A stretch of DNA of 6,706 nucleotides from positions 3,766 through 10,471 of the forward strand of contig DKGO01000040.1 of assembly GCA_002453315.1 (NCBI GenBank), in the 5' to 3' direction. The notes under the pieces are model-generated. The model did no database searches and had not been told where the DNA came from. It was given only the letters and a program-made list of their open reading frames with translations. This document shows, one piece after another, positions 1 through 6,368 of the stretch. The position numbers were made by a program, and so were the translations under genes. This DNA is from Caryophanales bacterium UBA6768. Its GTDB lineage: Bacteria; Bacillota; Bacilli; Bacillales_D; Amphibacillaceae. Numbering within the stretch: position 1 is the first letter of the stretch; each line of letters starts with the position of its first letter.

Positions 1-29
1 ATACCTAAGTTTCTTAAACTATTCAATCT

Positions 30-62
30 AATTTATTAAAAAATAGTATTTTTTAATAAATT
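30..62. repeat. Perfect 15-bp AT-only inverted repeat upstream of the oxidoreductase gene
   Basis: The arm AATTTATTAAAAAAT (30-44) is exactly repeated in reverse complement as ATTTTTTAATAAATT (48-62), separated by AGT. There is no G or C in either arm. It ends about 70 bp before the likely start codon at 133. It could be a protein-binding site, a weak hairpin at the end of an upstream gene outside the window, or a chance product of AT-rich DNA, although 15 exact pairs is long for chance. A weak -35-like TTGTTA begins at its right edge (61-66), but no convincing -10 lies at the right distance; TATATA at 92-97 is too far downstream. The repeat is directly visible; its function is unknown. Confidence 0.6.
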
Positions 63-116
63 GTTAGAATTCAGTAACCTTATTAATCTACTATATAAAT
101 TAATAAATATAAAAGC

Positions 117-122
117 AAAGGG
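117..122 (+). promoter_or_regulatory. Ribosome binding site that sets the oxidoreductase start
   Basis: AAAGGG lies 10 nt before ATG 133. The open frame reaches back to a TTG at 61, but that codon has no Shine-Dalgarno site, lies at the end of the inverted repeat, and would add 24 residues ahead of the Rossmann strand. The family normally begins directly with that beta strand (MNIVVLGG here), so ATG 133 is preferred. Confidence 0.65.
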
Positions 123-132
123 TTGGTTTGAT

Positions 133-1341
133 ATGAACATAGTTGTATTAGGCGGAGCAGCCCAGATGGCACAGCCTGCAGTAAAGTATTTGATAGAAAA
201 AGAAGAGATTAAGCAAATTATTATTGCCGATCTTAATTTGCAACTAGTAAAAAAAATAGCAGATGAATTAGGTTCTAAAATAATCCCAAAATCTGTTGAC
301 GTAACTAACGAGGAACAATTGAAAAATGTAATTACAGATGCTGATCTAGTCCTTAACTTTATCGGGCCATATTTTAAGTTTGGCACGAAGGTATTAGAAA
401 CTGTGATTGAGGCAGGCATTAATTACATCGACATTTGCGACGATCACGATGCGACAATGGATGCCATGGAATTAAATGAACGAGCTAAAGGGAAAGGTGT
501 AACCGCTCTAATTGGTATGGGGGCATCGCCAGGGATTACAAATGTTCTGGCACGGTTAGCATCTGATGAATTAGATAGTGTTGCCGAAATTAATACGTAT
601 TGGTTAGTAGGTAAAACAGGGGTCGGTGGCTTCGGGGCGATGCAGCATATGTTCCATATTATTGATGGCGAAGTGCCTGTTTGTAAGCGGGGAAAATTAG
701 ATTATATTCCACCCTTTCAAGAAGCGACGGCAAAGAAAGTTAACTTTGGAGACCCTGTTGGTGAAGTGACATTATATCCTGTTGGACACCCTGAGCCTGT
801 TACATTATCCCAATCGATTCCTGGTGTGCAAACAGTGACAAATTATGGCGCTTTACTACCTGCACATATGAATTTACTCTATAAAACCCTCGTGGATTTT
901 GGATTTACGCGTGAAGAGCCGATTTTATTTAAAGGTGAGGAGGTCTCTCCGTTAGAATTTTTATTAGCTTTGTTCGAGCATGAAAGTAAAAGAAATCCAA
1001 ATAAATTTTCTGTCGGAGATAAACCATTAGGAGCTTCGCGAATCGAAGTAATCGGTTCTAAAAATGGTGAACAGACAAGTTATACCTTTACGAGGTCTGG
1101 TCATTATACGATGGCAAACAGTACTTCATTGCCAACCGCCGTTGCAGCTTATTTAATGTTAACTGGCGAAGTGGATACAACAGGTGTCATCCCACCTGAA
1201 AGCATAGAGCCAAAAAAACTACTTTTACCTTTAAAGGAAACACATTTTTTTGGTGATGGAAGAGATTTTCAACTTGTACGAAAAATAGGAAATACAAGTA
1301 CACCTATGCATTTATTTGATTTAGACGTTTTTTCCAAATAA
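133..1341 (+). CDS. Saccharopine dehydrogenase family NAD(P)-dependent oxidoreductase
   Basis: This 402-residue protein has the layout of the saccharopine dehydrogenase / Lys9-like family: an N-terminal Rossmann domain (about residues 1-130) followed by the family's C-terminal catalytic/dimer domain. Visible marks are the first strand and dinucleotide loop NIVVLGGAAQMA (2-13), an acidic residue at the end of strand 2 (D33, which tends to favour NAD over NADP), the N-x-x-G-P-Y segment (N75-G78-P79-Y80), and the G-A-S-P-G-I-T-N motif (130-137) typical of the family. The glycine loop is slightly off the usual G-x-G-x-x-G, with alanines at positions 9 and 13. Members act on lysine-pathway, polyamine or other amino-acid substrates, and no neighbouring gene tells which. 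It stands alone, has its own ribosome site and ends at a hairpin terminator. Family is secure; reaction and substrate are not. Confidence 0.88.
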   Translation: MNIVVLGGAAQMAQPAVKYLIEKEEIKQIIIADLNLQLVKKIADELGSKIIPKSVDVTNEEQLKNVITDADLVLNFIGPYFKFGTKVLETVIEAGINYIDICDDHDATMDAMELNERAKGKGVTALIGMGASPGITNVLARLASDELDSVAEINTYWLVGKTGVGGFGAMQHMFHIIDGEVPVCKRGKLDYIPPFQEATAKKVNFGDPVGEVTLYPVGHPEPVTLSQSIPGVQTVTNYGALLPAHMNLLYKTLVDFGFTREEPILFKGEEVSPLEFLLALFEHESKRNPNKFSVGDKPLGASRIEVIGSKNGEQTSYTFTRSGHYTMANSTSLPTAVAAYLMLTGEVDTTGVIPPESIEPKKLLLPLKETHFFGDGRDFQLVRKIGNTSTPMHLFDLDVFSK

Positions 1342-1362
1342 TTATAACGAACGCGATTTCGT

Positions 1363-1410
1363 AAAAAAAGGCGAATTCACCTCATTTAATAGAGATGAAT
1401 TCGCCATTTT
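1363..1410. terminator. Bidirectional rho-independent terminator between convergent genes
   Basis: The arms GGCGAATTCACCTC (1370-1383) and GAGATGAATTCGCC (1392-1405) form a 14-bp stem with one imperfect pair around an 8-nt loop. On the minus strand the imperfect pair is a G-U wobble and the stem is followed by seven T (complement of A 1363-1369), so it is a strong terminator for the lipoprotein gene at 1450-1920. On the plus strand the same pair is a C-A mismatch and the tail is only ATTTTATG, so it should end the oxidoreductase transcript less efficiently. A small extra inverted repeat, ACGAA/TTCGT (1347-1362), sits just beside it. Confidence 0.85.
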
Positions 1411-1449
1411 ATGTTATATTAAACCTCAATAAGTGGATTTAATACATTT

Positions 1450-1920
1450 TTAAAGGTTAATATCTATTCCTTTATCACGTTTGTTTTCGTGTTGAATGAG
1501 CTTAAATAACACTTGGTTTTTCGTTCGTTTTATTTTCACAATATCAAGCGGAAATGTAATAGCTTGAGTGACTAACTCATCATCAGCGGGGTCTTTAAAC
1601 TTGTACATGACGTGTACAGAGTCGCCCCAGTCTTCGACAGACAAAATTTCAACTTCATACCCTCCGGTTGGTTGTTCACCTCGAGAAACAACGATATAAT
1701 AATCGTCACCATCTGGAAGGACATACGTTGCTTTTTCACGATTTTTATATTCAATTGTTGATTTTATATCTTGCGGAGTTTCATCAAGAGTTAATGTTTC
1801 AAAAGGAATGTCATCAATTTTTTCAGTACTTTGAAGCTTTTTCGATGGATCTGTCCCACAACCAATTAAAAATAAAACGCTTAACAAGCTCATACTGACT
1901 AATTTAAATGCTTTGCTCAT
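1450..1920 (-). CDS. Lipoprotein with PrcB C-terminal-type domain
   Basis: A 156-residue secreted lipoprotein. A short basic start (MSKAFK) and a hydrophobic stretch lead to the lipobox L18-I-G-C21, so the mature protein would be lipid-anchored on the outer face of the membrane through Cys21. After a polar linker, residues about 73-140 carry the signature of the PrcB C-terminal family: YYIVVSRGEQPTGGY (74-88), with the conserved G-x-x-P-T-G-G-Y, then a beta-rich segment ending in TQAITFPLDIVKI (118-130). The family is named after PrcB of Treponema denticola, which partners the protease dentilisin; in Bacillales these are mostly uncharacterised. No protease gene lies nearby, so a protease role here is not supported by context. 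ATG 1920 has AGAAAGGA 8 nt upstream. It appears monocistronic, divergent from the TVP38 gene. Domain assignment is from recognised motifs; function is unknown. Confidence 0.85.
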   Translation of the reverse strand: MSKAFKLVSMSLLSVLFLIGCGTDPSKKLQSTEKIDDIPFETLTLDETPQDIKSTIEYKNREKATYVLPDGDDYYIVVSRGEQPTGGYEVEILSVEDWGDSVHVMYKFKDPADDELVTQAITFPLDIVKIKRTKNQVLFKLIQHENKRDKGIDINL

Positions 1921-1951
1921 AACAACGATCCTTTCTACCTATTCTACTTTA

Positions 1952-1980
1952 AATCTATTCGATTTGTAGATGCATTTCAA
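1952..1980 (-). promoter_or_regulatory. Candidate sigma-A promoter for the PrcB-type lipoprotein gene
   Basis: On the minus strand TTGAAA (1980 to 1975) is followed after 17 bp by TAGATT (1957 to 1952), matching the vegetative consensus at 5/6 and 4/6 positions. Transcription would start near 1945, giving a leader of about 25 nt that contains the ribosome site. The spacing is good, but the -10 is only moderate. Confidence 0.4.
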
Positions 1981-2031
1981 GGTGAACATGTTACAATTAT
2001 TTGAGGAACGCTCATGTTCTTACAGTTTTTA

Positions 2032-2066
2032 CATAATTATGAATTGTGCGGGGCTGGAGAATTCTC
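2032..2066. repeat. Pair of 10-bp palindromes in the divergent intergenic region
   Basis: CATAATTATG (2032-2041) and GAGAATTCTC (2057-2066) are both perfect 10-bp palindromes with centres 25 bp apart. An 8-bp palindrome, AACATGTT, lies at 1985-1992. They sit between the divergent promoters, where operators are common, but the sequences do not match each other or a box I recognise (not a clear Fur, PerR or LexA site). Palindromes this short can occur by chance in AT-rich DNA. Confidence 0.3.
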
Positions 2067-2115
2067 ATTCTAGCAATCATATTTAAAATAGATATGTATG
2101 GAAGCCAAGTCAGAT

Positions 2116-2121
2116 TATAAT
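2116..2121 (+). promoter_or_regulatory. Candidate -10 element for the TVP38-family gene
   Basis: A perfect TATAAT lies 33 bp before ATG 2155. The sequence 17 bp upstream (TATGTA, 2093-2098) is a poor -35, and there is no TG extension, so the promoter may be weak or need an activator. The position is right for a short leader carrying AAAGGGG (2141-2147), which is 7 nt from the start codon. Confidence 0.4.
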
Positions 2122-2154
2122 AGTTCAAAAATAAGAGGATAAAGGGGAACGTGT

Positions 2155-2784
2155 ATGGACCTTGAGGTAATTAGAGAAGCCTTTACAGAAGAAAATATAA
2201 AAAACTTTTTAGAGCAATATCGGGCGTTGGGACCTTTGCCAGGGATACTACTTCCTTTTCTTGAAGCGTTATTGCCCTTTTTACCTCTGTTTATTTTTGT
2301 TGCTGGTAATGCATTGGCTTACGGATTTTGGTTTGGCTTTATTTATTCATGGGTTGGGGCAAGTCTTGGTTCGATTGCGGTATTCTTTGTGATTCGCAAG
2401 TTTGCAAGACATCGCTTTATCCAAATGTTTTCGAAATACGAAAAGTTACAATCGACAATGCATTGGTTTGAGCGGAGGGGATTCGGAGCTGTCTTTCTCA
2501 TATATTGTTTTCCCTTCACTCCATCTGCGCTAGTGAATGTTGTTGCCGGTTTTTCACAAATGAATGCAGTTAGCTTTATGCTTTCTGTTTCACTCGGTAA
2601 AATGGTTATGATTTTTATTGTCTCCTATATTGGCCATGACTTTTTTGGCCTTTTAAAAAGTCCAATTGAACTCATCGTAGTTAGTGCCTTAACTTTTCTC
2701 CTCTGGGTTGGTGGAAAATATTTGGAAATAAAGCTAAAAGAAAAGACAGAAAAAAGGAAAACAGTGAAAAGAACTCATTTATAA
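2155..2784 (+). CDS. TVP38/TMEM64 family (DedA superfamily) integral membrane protein
   Basis: A 209-residue polytopic membrane protein. An amphipathic N-terminus (1-25) precedes a hydrophobic pair at about 30-55 and 57-80, a positively charged cytosolic-looking loop (RKFARHR, 81-87, on to about 107), a re-entrant-like hydrophobic segment with the F-P-F-T-P-S motif (119-124) and N-V-V-A-G-F (128-133), then helices at about 140-160 and 170-188 and a very basic tail. The proline-rich first segment (P41, P44), the G-x-x-x-G/S-W stretch (G61-W67) and the PFTPS motif mark the VTT/SNARE-associated domain of the TVP38/TMEM64 proteins. Some DedA-superfamily proteins translocate lipids such as undecaprenyl phosphate or phosphatidylethanolamine; which lipid, if any, this one moves cannot be read from sequence. 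No terminator follows it, so it may read through into the downstream PBP gene. Confidence 0.88.
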   Translation: MDLEVIREAFTEENIKNFLEQYRALGPLPGILLPFLEALLPFLPLFIFVAGNALAYGFWFGFIYSWVGASLGSIAVFFVIRKFARHRFIQMFSKYEKLQSTMHWFERRGFGAVFLIYCFPFTPSALVNVVAGFSQMNAVSFMLSVSLGKMVMIFIVSYIGHDFFGLLKSPIELIVVSALTFLLWVGGKYLEIKLKEKTEKRKTVKRTHL

Positions 2785-2808
2785 TATCGATTTATCTTTA
2801 CTTTCTAT

Positions 2809-2834
2809 TATGAAGCCACTTCATATAGTATAAT
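2809..2834 (+). promoter_or_regulatory. PBP gene promoter (-10) with overlapping operator-like inverted repeat
   Basis: A perfect TATAAT (2829-2834) lies 60 bp before the PBP start. Just ahead of it, TATGAAG (2809-2815) and CTTCATA (2819-2825) form a perfect 7-bp inverted repeat around CCA, extendable by CTA/TAG if one T is bulged. The repeat covers the spacer and the place of the -35, which is poor at 17 bp (TATTAT, 2806-2811). No T-run follows, so it is not a terminator. This is the arrangement expected for a repressor or activator site, but it does not resemble the BlaI/MecI operator core TACA-N2-TGTA. Confidence 0.45.
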
Positions 2835-2881
2835 GAAAAACAGCAATTTTTTACATATAAACATATGGGAAGATAATAATT

Positions 2882-2886
2882 GGGGG
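2882..2886 (+). promoter_or_regulatory. Ribosome binding site that sets the PBP start
   Basis: GGGGG lies 8 nt before ATG 2895. A TTG at 2880 in the same frame overlaps this purine run and has no site of its own, and starting there would put acidic MGDFA ahead of the signal peptide. ATG 2895 gives the basic MKIRK start expected of a lipoprotein signal. Confidence 0.75.
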
Positions 2887-2894
2887 ATTTTGCA

Positions 2895-4928
2895 ATGAAG
2901 ATTAGAAAGATTGTGCAAGTATTGTTTTTGATCGGGCTGTTGATGGGACTTATTGCATGTAGCAAGAAGCCTACCCCAGAGGATGCGGTCCAAGCTTACT
3001 TAACAGCATGGGAAAACGAGCAATTTGAGGAAATGTATGAGCAGTTATCTGAGCAAAGCAAAGAAACGATTGATAAAAAGACTTTCGTTGAGCGGTATGA
3101 GAATATATACGCTGGCATTCAAGCGAACAATTTAAAATTAGAACCAAACTTCCCTGAAGACGGGATTAAAGTGTCTGAAAATGAAGAAACGAAGGTCGAA
3201 TACTTATTAGAAATGCAAACAATTGGGGGTGAAATCTCTTTTCTTCATGATGTTTCCCTCGTTAAAGAATCAAATGATAAAGGTGATAAATGGTCTATAA
3301 ATTGGGATGCTTCTATGATTTTCCCTCAAATGGAGGAAAACGACAAAATCCGTGTGAATACTTTACATGCAAAGCGAGGGGAGATCTTCGATCGGAATGG
3401 TAAAGAGTTAGCCATTAATGGCAAGGCACTTAATATTGGGATTGTTCCAGAACGTTTACCTGAAGATGAATCCGCAACATTTAAAAAGTTAGCTTCTCTT
3501 ATTGACGTTTCGGTAAAAGACATCGAAAAGAAAATGAGTGCGTCGTGGGTACAACCCGATACATTTGTCCCAGTTACAATGATTGCAAAGTCGGACTCAA
3601 GACTTGATGACTTATTAGACATTGATGGCGTGACCTACGTTGAGGCTGATGCGCGTGTATATCCATATAAAGACGTTACGGCCCACTTGACAGGCTATGT
3701 TCAAGAGATAAATGCGGAAGAGCTTGAAGAGCTGAAGTCTGAAGGCTATCAAGAAGGTGACCAGATTGGTAAAAGTGGTCTAGAAAAAATCTTTGAAGAC
3801 AAATTACGCGGAAAAGATGGCGGTCGAATATTTATAACAGATGAAGAGGGAATCGAAAAGCAAGAGCTTGCCCAGCAAGATCCTATTCATGGTGAAGAGA
3901 TTGCTTTAACGATCGATATCGAAGTTCAAAAGAATGCATACGGTCAGTTAAAGGGCGAAGTTGGTACTGCTACAGCGATTAACGGCAACACAGCTGAAGT
4001 TCTCGCTCTCGTAAATAGTCCTGCTTACGATCCGAATCAATTCGTACTCGGGCTATCAAGTAAAGATTGGGATACTTTAAACGATGATCCTAACAAGCCA
4101 ATGCTCAATCGTTTTGCGAACACATCTGCTCCAGGTTCAGTTATTAAGCCAATTACAGCTGCGATTGCCTTAAAGGGTGAAGCGATTAAACCAGATTCGA
4201 CGTTTGATATAAAAGGTTTAAAATGGCAACAAAATGATTCTTGGGGTAAATACTTTATTTCACGTGTTTCTGATCCAGGCAAGCCAATCGATTTAAATAC
4301 AGCTCTTATCTACTCAGATAATATTTACTTTGCGCAGGCAGCCTTGAAAACGGGTGAAGATAAGTTTGTGGAATACGCTAAAGATTTTGGCTTTCATGAA
4401 TCATTACCGTTTGATTTTCCAATCAAACAATCGAAGATCGCTGAAAATAATAAGTTTGACAGCGAAATCCAATTAGCTGATTCAGGCTATGGTCAAGGGA
4501 AAGTAGAAATGAATATTTTGCACACAGCTCTTGCGTATACAGCCTTCATCCATGAAGGAAATATACTACAACCAAGCCTATTAAAAAATGAGGCGAATGA
4601 AGACAATCTTTATTGGAAGGAAGCTGTTATTTCAAAGGAAACAGCGGCCTTTATCAACGACGCTTTAATTCAAGTTGTTGAACATCCGAATGGAACTGGG
4701 AAGGCGGCGAAAATTGCTAGTAAAAAAATCGCCGGAAAAACCGGAACAACTGAATTGAAAAAAAGTCAATCGGAAAAAGGGCAAGAGAATGGCTTTTTTG
4801 TAGCCTATGATAGTCAAAATCCAGAGCTACTCGTAGCAATGCAAGTAGAAAACGTAGAAAGTCGTGGCGGGAGTAGCTTCGTAGTGCCGAAGGTGAAAAA
4901 TATTCTACAAAGTTCTCCTTCACACTGA
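2895..4928 (+). CDS. pbpC: Lipoprotein class B penicillin-binding protein, PBP3/MecA-like transpeptidase
   Basis: A 677-residue D,D-transpeptidase that cross-links peptidoglycan on the outer membrane face. A signal peptide ends in the lipobox L19-I-A-C22. Residues about 28-145 form the MecA_N (NTF2-like) domain, starting P-E-D-A-V-Q-A-Y. The PBP dimer/pedestal domain follows, with the R-G-E-I-F-D-R-N-G motif at 161-169, H-L-T-G-Y at 264-268 and G-L-E-K-I-F-E at 295-301. The transpeptidase domain spans about 335-670, with all three catalytic motifs intact: S415-V-I-K418 (in A-P-G-S-V-I-K-P), S474-D-N476 and K615-T-G-T618. Length and order match Bacillus subtilis PBP3 (pbpC) and, more distantly, staphylococcal PBP2a. 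Relatives often bind beta-lactams weakly; that is family knowledge and not shown here. Its 3' end overlaps the opposing kinase gene by 9 bp. The gene symbol rests on family resemblance. Confidence 0.93.
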   Translation: MKIRKIVQVLFLIGLLMGLIACSKKPTPEDAVQAYLTAWENEQFEEMYEQLSEQSKETIDKKTFVERYENIYAGIQANNLKLEPNFPEDGIKVSENEETKVEYLLEMQTIGGEISFLHDVSLVKESNDKGDKWSINWDASMIFPQMEENDKIRVNTLHAKRGEIFDRNGKELAINGKALNIGIVPERLPEDESATFKKLASLIDVSVKDIEKKMSASWVQPDTFVPVTMIAKSDSRLDDLLDIDGVTYVEADARVYPYKDVTAHLTGYVQEINAEELEELKSEGYQEGDQIGKSGLEKIFEDKLRGKDGGRIFITDEEGIEKQELAQQDPIHGEEIALTIDIEVQKNAYGQLKGEVGTATAINGNTAEVLALVNSPAYDPNQFVLGLSSKDWDTLNDDPNKPMLNRFANTSAPGSVIKPITAAIALKGEAIKPDSTFDIKGLKWQQNDSWGKYFISRVSDPGKPIDLNTALIYSDNIYFAQAALKTGEDKFVEYAKDFGFHESLPFDFPIKQSKIAENNKFDSEIQLADSGYGQGKVEMNILHTALAYTAFIHEGNILQPSLLKNEANEDNLYWKEAVISKETAAFINDALIQVVEHPNGTGKAAKIASKKIAGKTGTTELKKSQSEKGQENGFFVAYDSQNPELLVAMQVENVESRGGSSFVVPKVKNILQSSPSH

Positions 4929-6368
4929 ATGGTATTGCTTTTTTTGATAAATAGGTAATGCGATCGTAACGATGGTCCCTTCATTTTCTCTACTGCGAAT
5001 TTGGAGGGACCCGTTATGATCTTTTATAATTTTTTTACAGATCATTAAGCCGAGACCTGTTCCTTTTTCCTTCGTACTGTAAAAGGGCTCACCGAGATTT
5101 GGTAGCCGTTCTTTAGGAATACCAGTCCCATTATCGCGAATCATAAATTGGACAGTCGTATCCTTTTTGCTACAATGAATGCGTATTTTTCCGTTAGCGT
5201 CTGTTGCTTCAATTGCATTTTTAATAATGTTTATAAAGACTTGTTTTATCTTATCTTCTTCACAATCGATTGTGATGTTTTTATCCTCAAACTTAATCGT
5301 AAGCTCAATATTTTTTAAGATGGCTTGCGTATTTAAGAGCGACACGATGTCCTGCACAAGCTTACTAACGTTTGTAGCGTTATAATGTTTGATTTGTGGT
5401 TTTGCCAAGATTAATAAGTCACTGACAATTTTGTCAATTCTTTCTAGTTCAGACATCATCACATCGATGTAGCTACTATTTCGTTCCTCTCTCATTAGTT
5501 GTGTAAAACCTTTAATTGCAGTAAGTGGATTGCGAATTTCATGGGCAATCCCAGCGGCAAGATGGCCAACGACTGAAAGTTTTTCAGCTTGTTGTAGTTT
5601 TTCCTCTGTTAATCTTCGTTCGGTAATATCGCGAATGATCACTTGCTTCCCTTTTTGACTTTGATGAATCGTTGAAATAAGTTTCATATCAATTTGACGG
5701 ATTTCTTTATCTAGTCGAATTAAAGATGTTTCAATAAAGCCTGAGGCATCCTTATACAAGCCATTGTTAACAATAAAATTTTTGATTTTTTCATGATCGC
5801 GAGTAGGGGTAAAGTCATAAATAGTCGTACCAATAATCTCAGTTGTGCTTGTAGCTCCAATTAGTTTTTTTCCTGTTTCATTAATGTATGTAAAGGTACC
5901 TTCTTTTGTCATGAGTCCGATTGTATCGTGAGAATGTTCGACGAGCTGGCGATATTTTTCAATCGTTTCATTCAATTCGGTTTCTGCAATTTTCCTTGCA
6001 GTAATATCGCGTGAGATACCGAGTAGTAGCTGTTCTCCATTGCTTATGTCATCCATTGGCTGTAGGATTGTCTCTAACCAAATGTAGTCTCCTTCCTTTC
6101 GACGAATGCGAAAGCTAATGTACTTATGAAAATAATACTCAGGAGCTTGCGCGGCAATTCGCTTTCCGTCAAGAGGATGAAAAAATTCCATTGGTGATTT
6201 ACCTGCCAGTTCTTCCGGCTTATATCCGAGAAGCAATGATGTCGCCGGGGAAGCATAAACTATCTCGCCGTCCTGCGTGTGAAGCGTGATTAAATCCGAC
6301 GAGAACTCCAAAATTCGCTCAGTTAAAAAATTATCATTTAATACGATTGGTTTATGCAAATCATTCAT
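4920..6368 (-). CDS. Soluble two-PAS sensor histidine kinase, sporulation-kinase-like
   Basis: A 482-residue kinase with no membrane segment or signal peptide, so it is cytosolic. PAS domain 1 spans about 13-125 and ends in the PAC-like G-I-S-R-D-I-T; PAS domain 2 spans about 133-252 and ends in I-I-R-D-I-T-E-R-R. The HisKA domain (about 262-325) has the H-box with H276 in IAHEIRNPLTAIKGFTQLM, a form typical of Bacillus KinA/KinE-type kinases that feed Spo0F. The ATPase domain is complete: N-box with N380 and N384 (INIIKNAIEA), G1 box D412-N-G-T-G416, F-box F429, G2 box G436-T-G-L-G440. No response regulator is adjacent, so it is an orphan kinase. ATG 6368 has AAGGGAG about 6 nt upstream. Its ligand is unknown; a sporulation or phosphorelay role is an inference from the H-box and architecture. 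Confidence 0.92.
   Translation of the reverse strand: MNDLHKPIVLNDNFLTERILEFSSDLITLHTQDGEIVYASPATSLLLGYKPEELAGKSPMEFFHPLDGKRIAAQAPEYYFHKYISFRIRRKEGDYIWLETILQPMDDISNGEQLLLGISRDITARKIAETELNETIEKYRQLVEHSHDTIGLMTKEGTFTYINETGKKLIGATSTTEIIGTTIYDFTPTRDHEKIKNFIVNNGLYKDASGFIETSLIRLDKEIRQIDMKLISTIHQSQKGKQVIIRDITERRLTEEKLQQAEKLSVVGHLAAGIAHEIRNPLTAIKGFTQLMREERNSSYIDVMMSELERIDKIVSDLLILAKPQIKHYNATNVSKLVQDIVSLLNTQAILKNIELTIKFEDKNITIDCEEDKIKQVFINIIKNAIEATDANGKIRIHCSKKDTTVQFMIRDNGTGIPKERLPNLGEPFYSTKEKGTGLGLMICKKIIKDHNGSLQIRSRENEGTIVTIALPIYQKKQYHSV
4968..5036 (+). terminator. Possible PBP transcript terminator inside the opposing kinase gene
   Basis: GGTCCCTTC (4974-4982) pairs with GGAGGGACC (5003-5011) with one G-U pair, around a 20-nt loop. 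The stem can be lengthened by AACG (4968-4971) with CGTT (5012-5015) if two bases bulge. A T-rich tract follows (CTTTTATAATTTTTTT, 5021-5036), starting about 5 nt after the stem. It lies 40-110 bp past the PBP stop codon, where a terminator is needed, but inside kinase codons. The large loop and the delayed T tract make it imperfect. Confidence 0.35.

Noticed and set aside
36..419. 127-residue open frame on the minus strand
   Set aside because: It lies antisense to the oxidoreductase gene, shows no recognisable domain and has a composition typical of a shadow frame.
1572..1898. Open frames of 60 (minus) and 76 (plus) residues within the lipoprotein gene
   Set aside because: They overlap a gene with a clear lipobox and PrcB-type motif, and their translations show no domain.
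2006..2019. LexA/SOS-like box GAAC-N6-GTTC
   Set aside because: The Bacillus SOS box needs a 4-bp spacer (GAAC-N4-GTTC); here it is 6 bp.
2785..2894. Terminator of the TVP38 gene at the 2809-2825 inverted repeat
   Set aside because: The stem is AT-rich and is followed by TAGTATAATG with no T-run; a promoter/operator reading fits better.
4722..4744. Minus-strand terminator for the kinase: CCGG-A5-CCGG next to seven A
   Set aside because: The stem is only 4 bp, it is about 175 bp past the kinase stop, and the bases encode the PBP KTG motif, which explains them.
3326..4923. Minus-strand frames of 98, 81 and 68 residues inside the PBP gene
   Set aside because: All are antisense to conserved transpeptidase and dimer-domain codons and show no domain of their own.
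5179..6256. Plus-strand frame of 68 residues and minus-strand frame of 60 residues inside the kinase gene
   Set aside because: Both are in other frames over conserved kinase or PAS codons; the hydrophobic look of the plus-strand one is a shadow effect.
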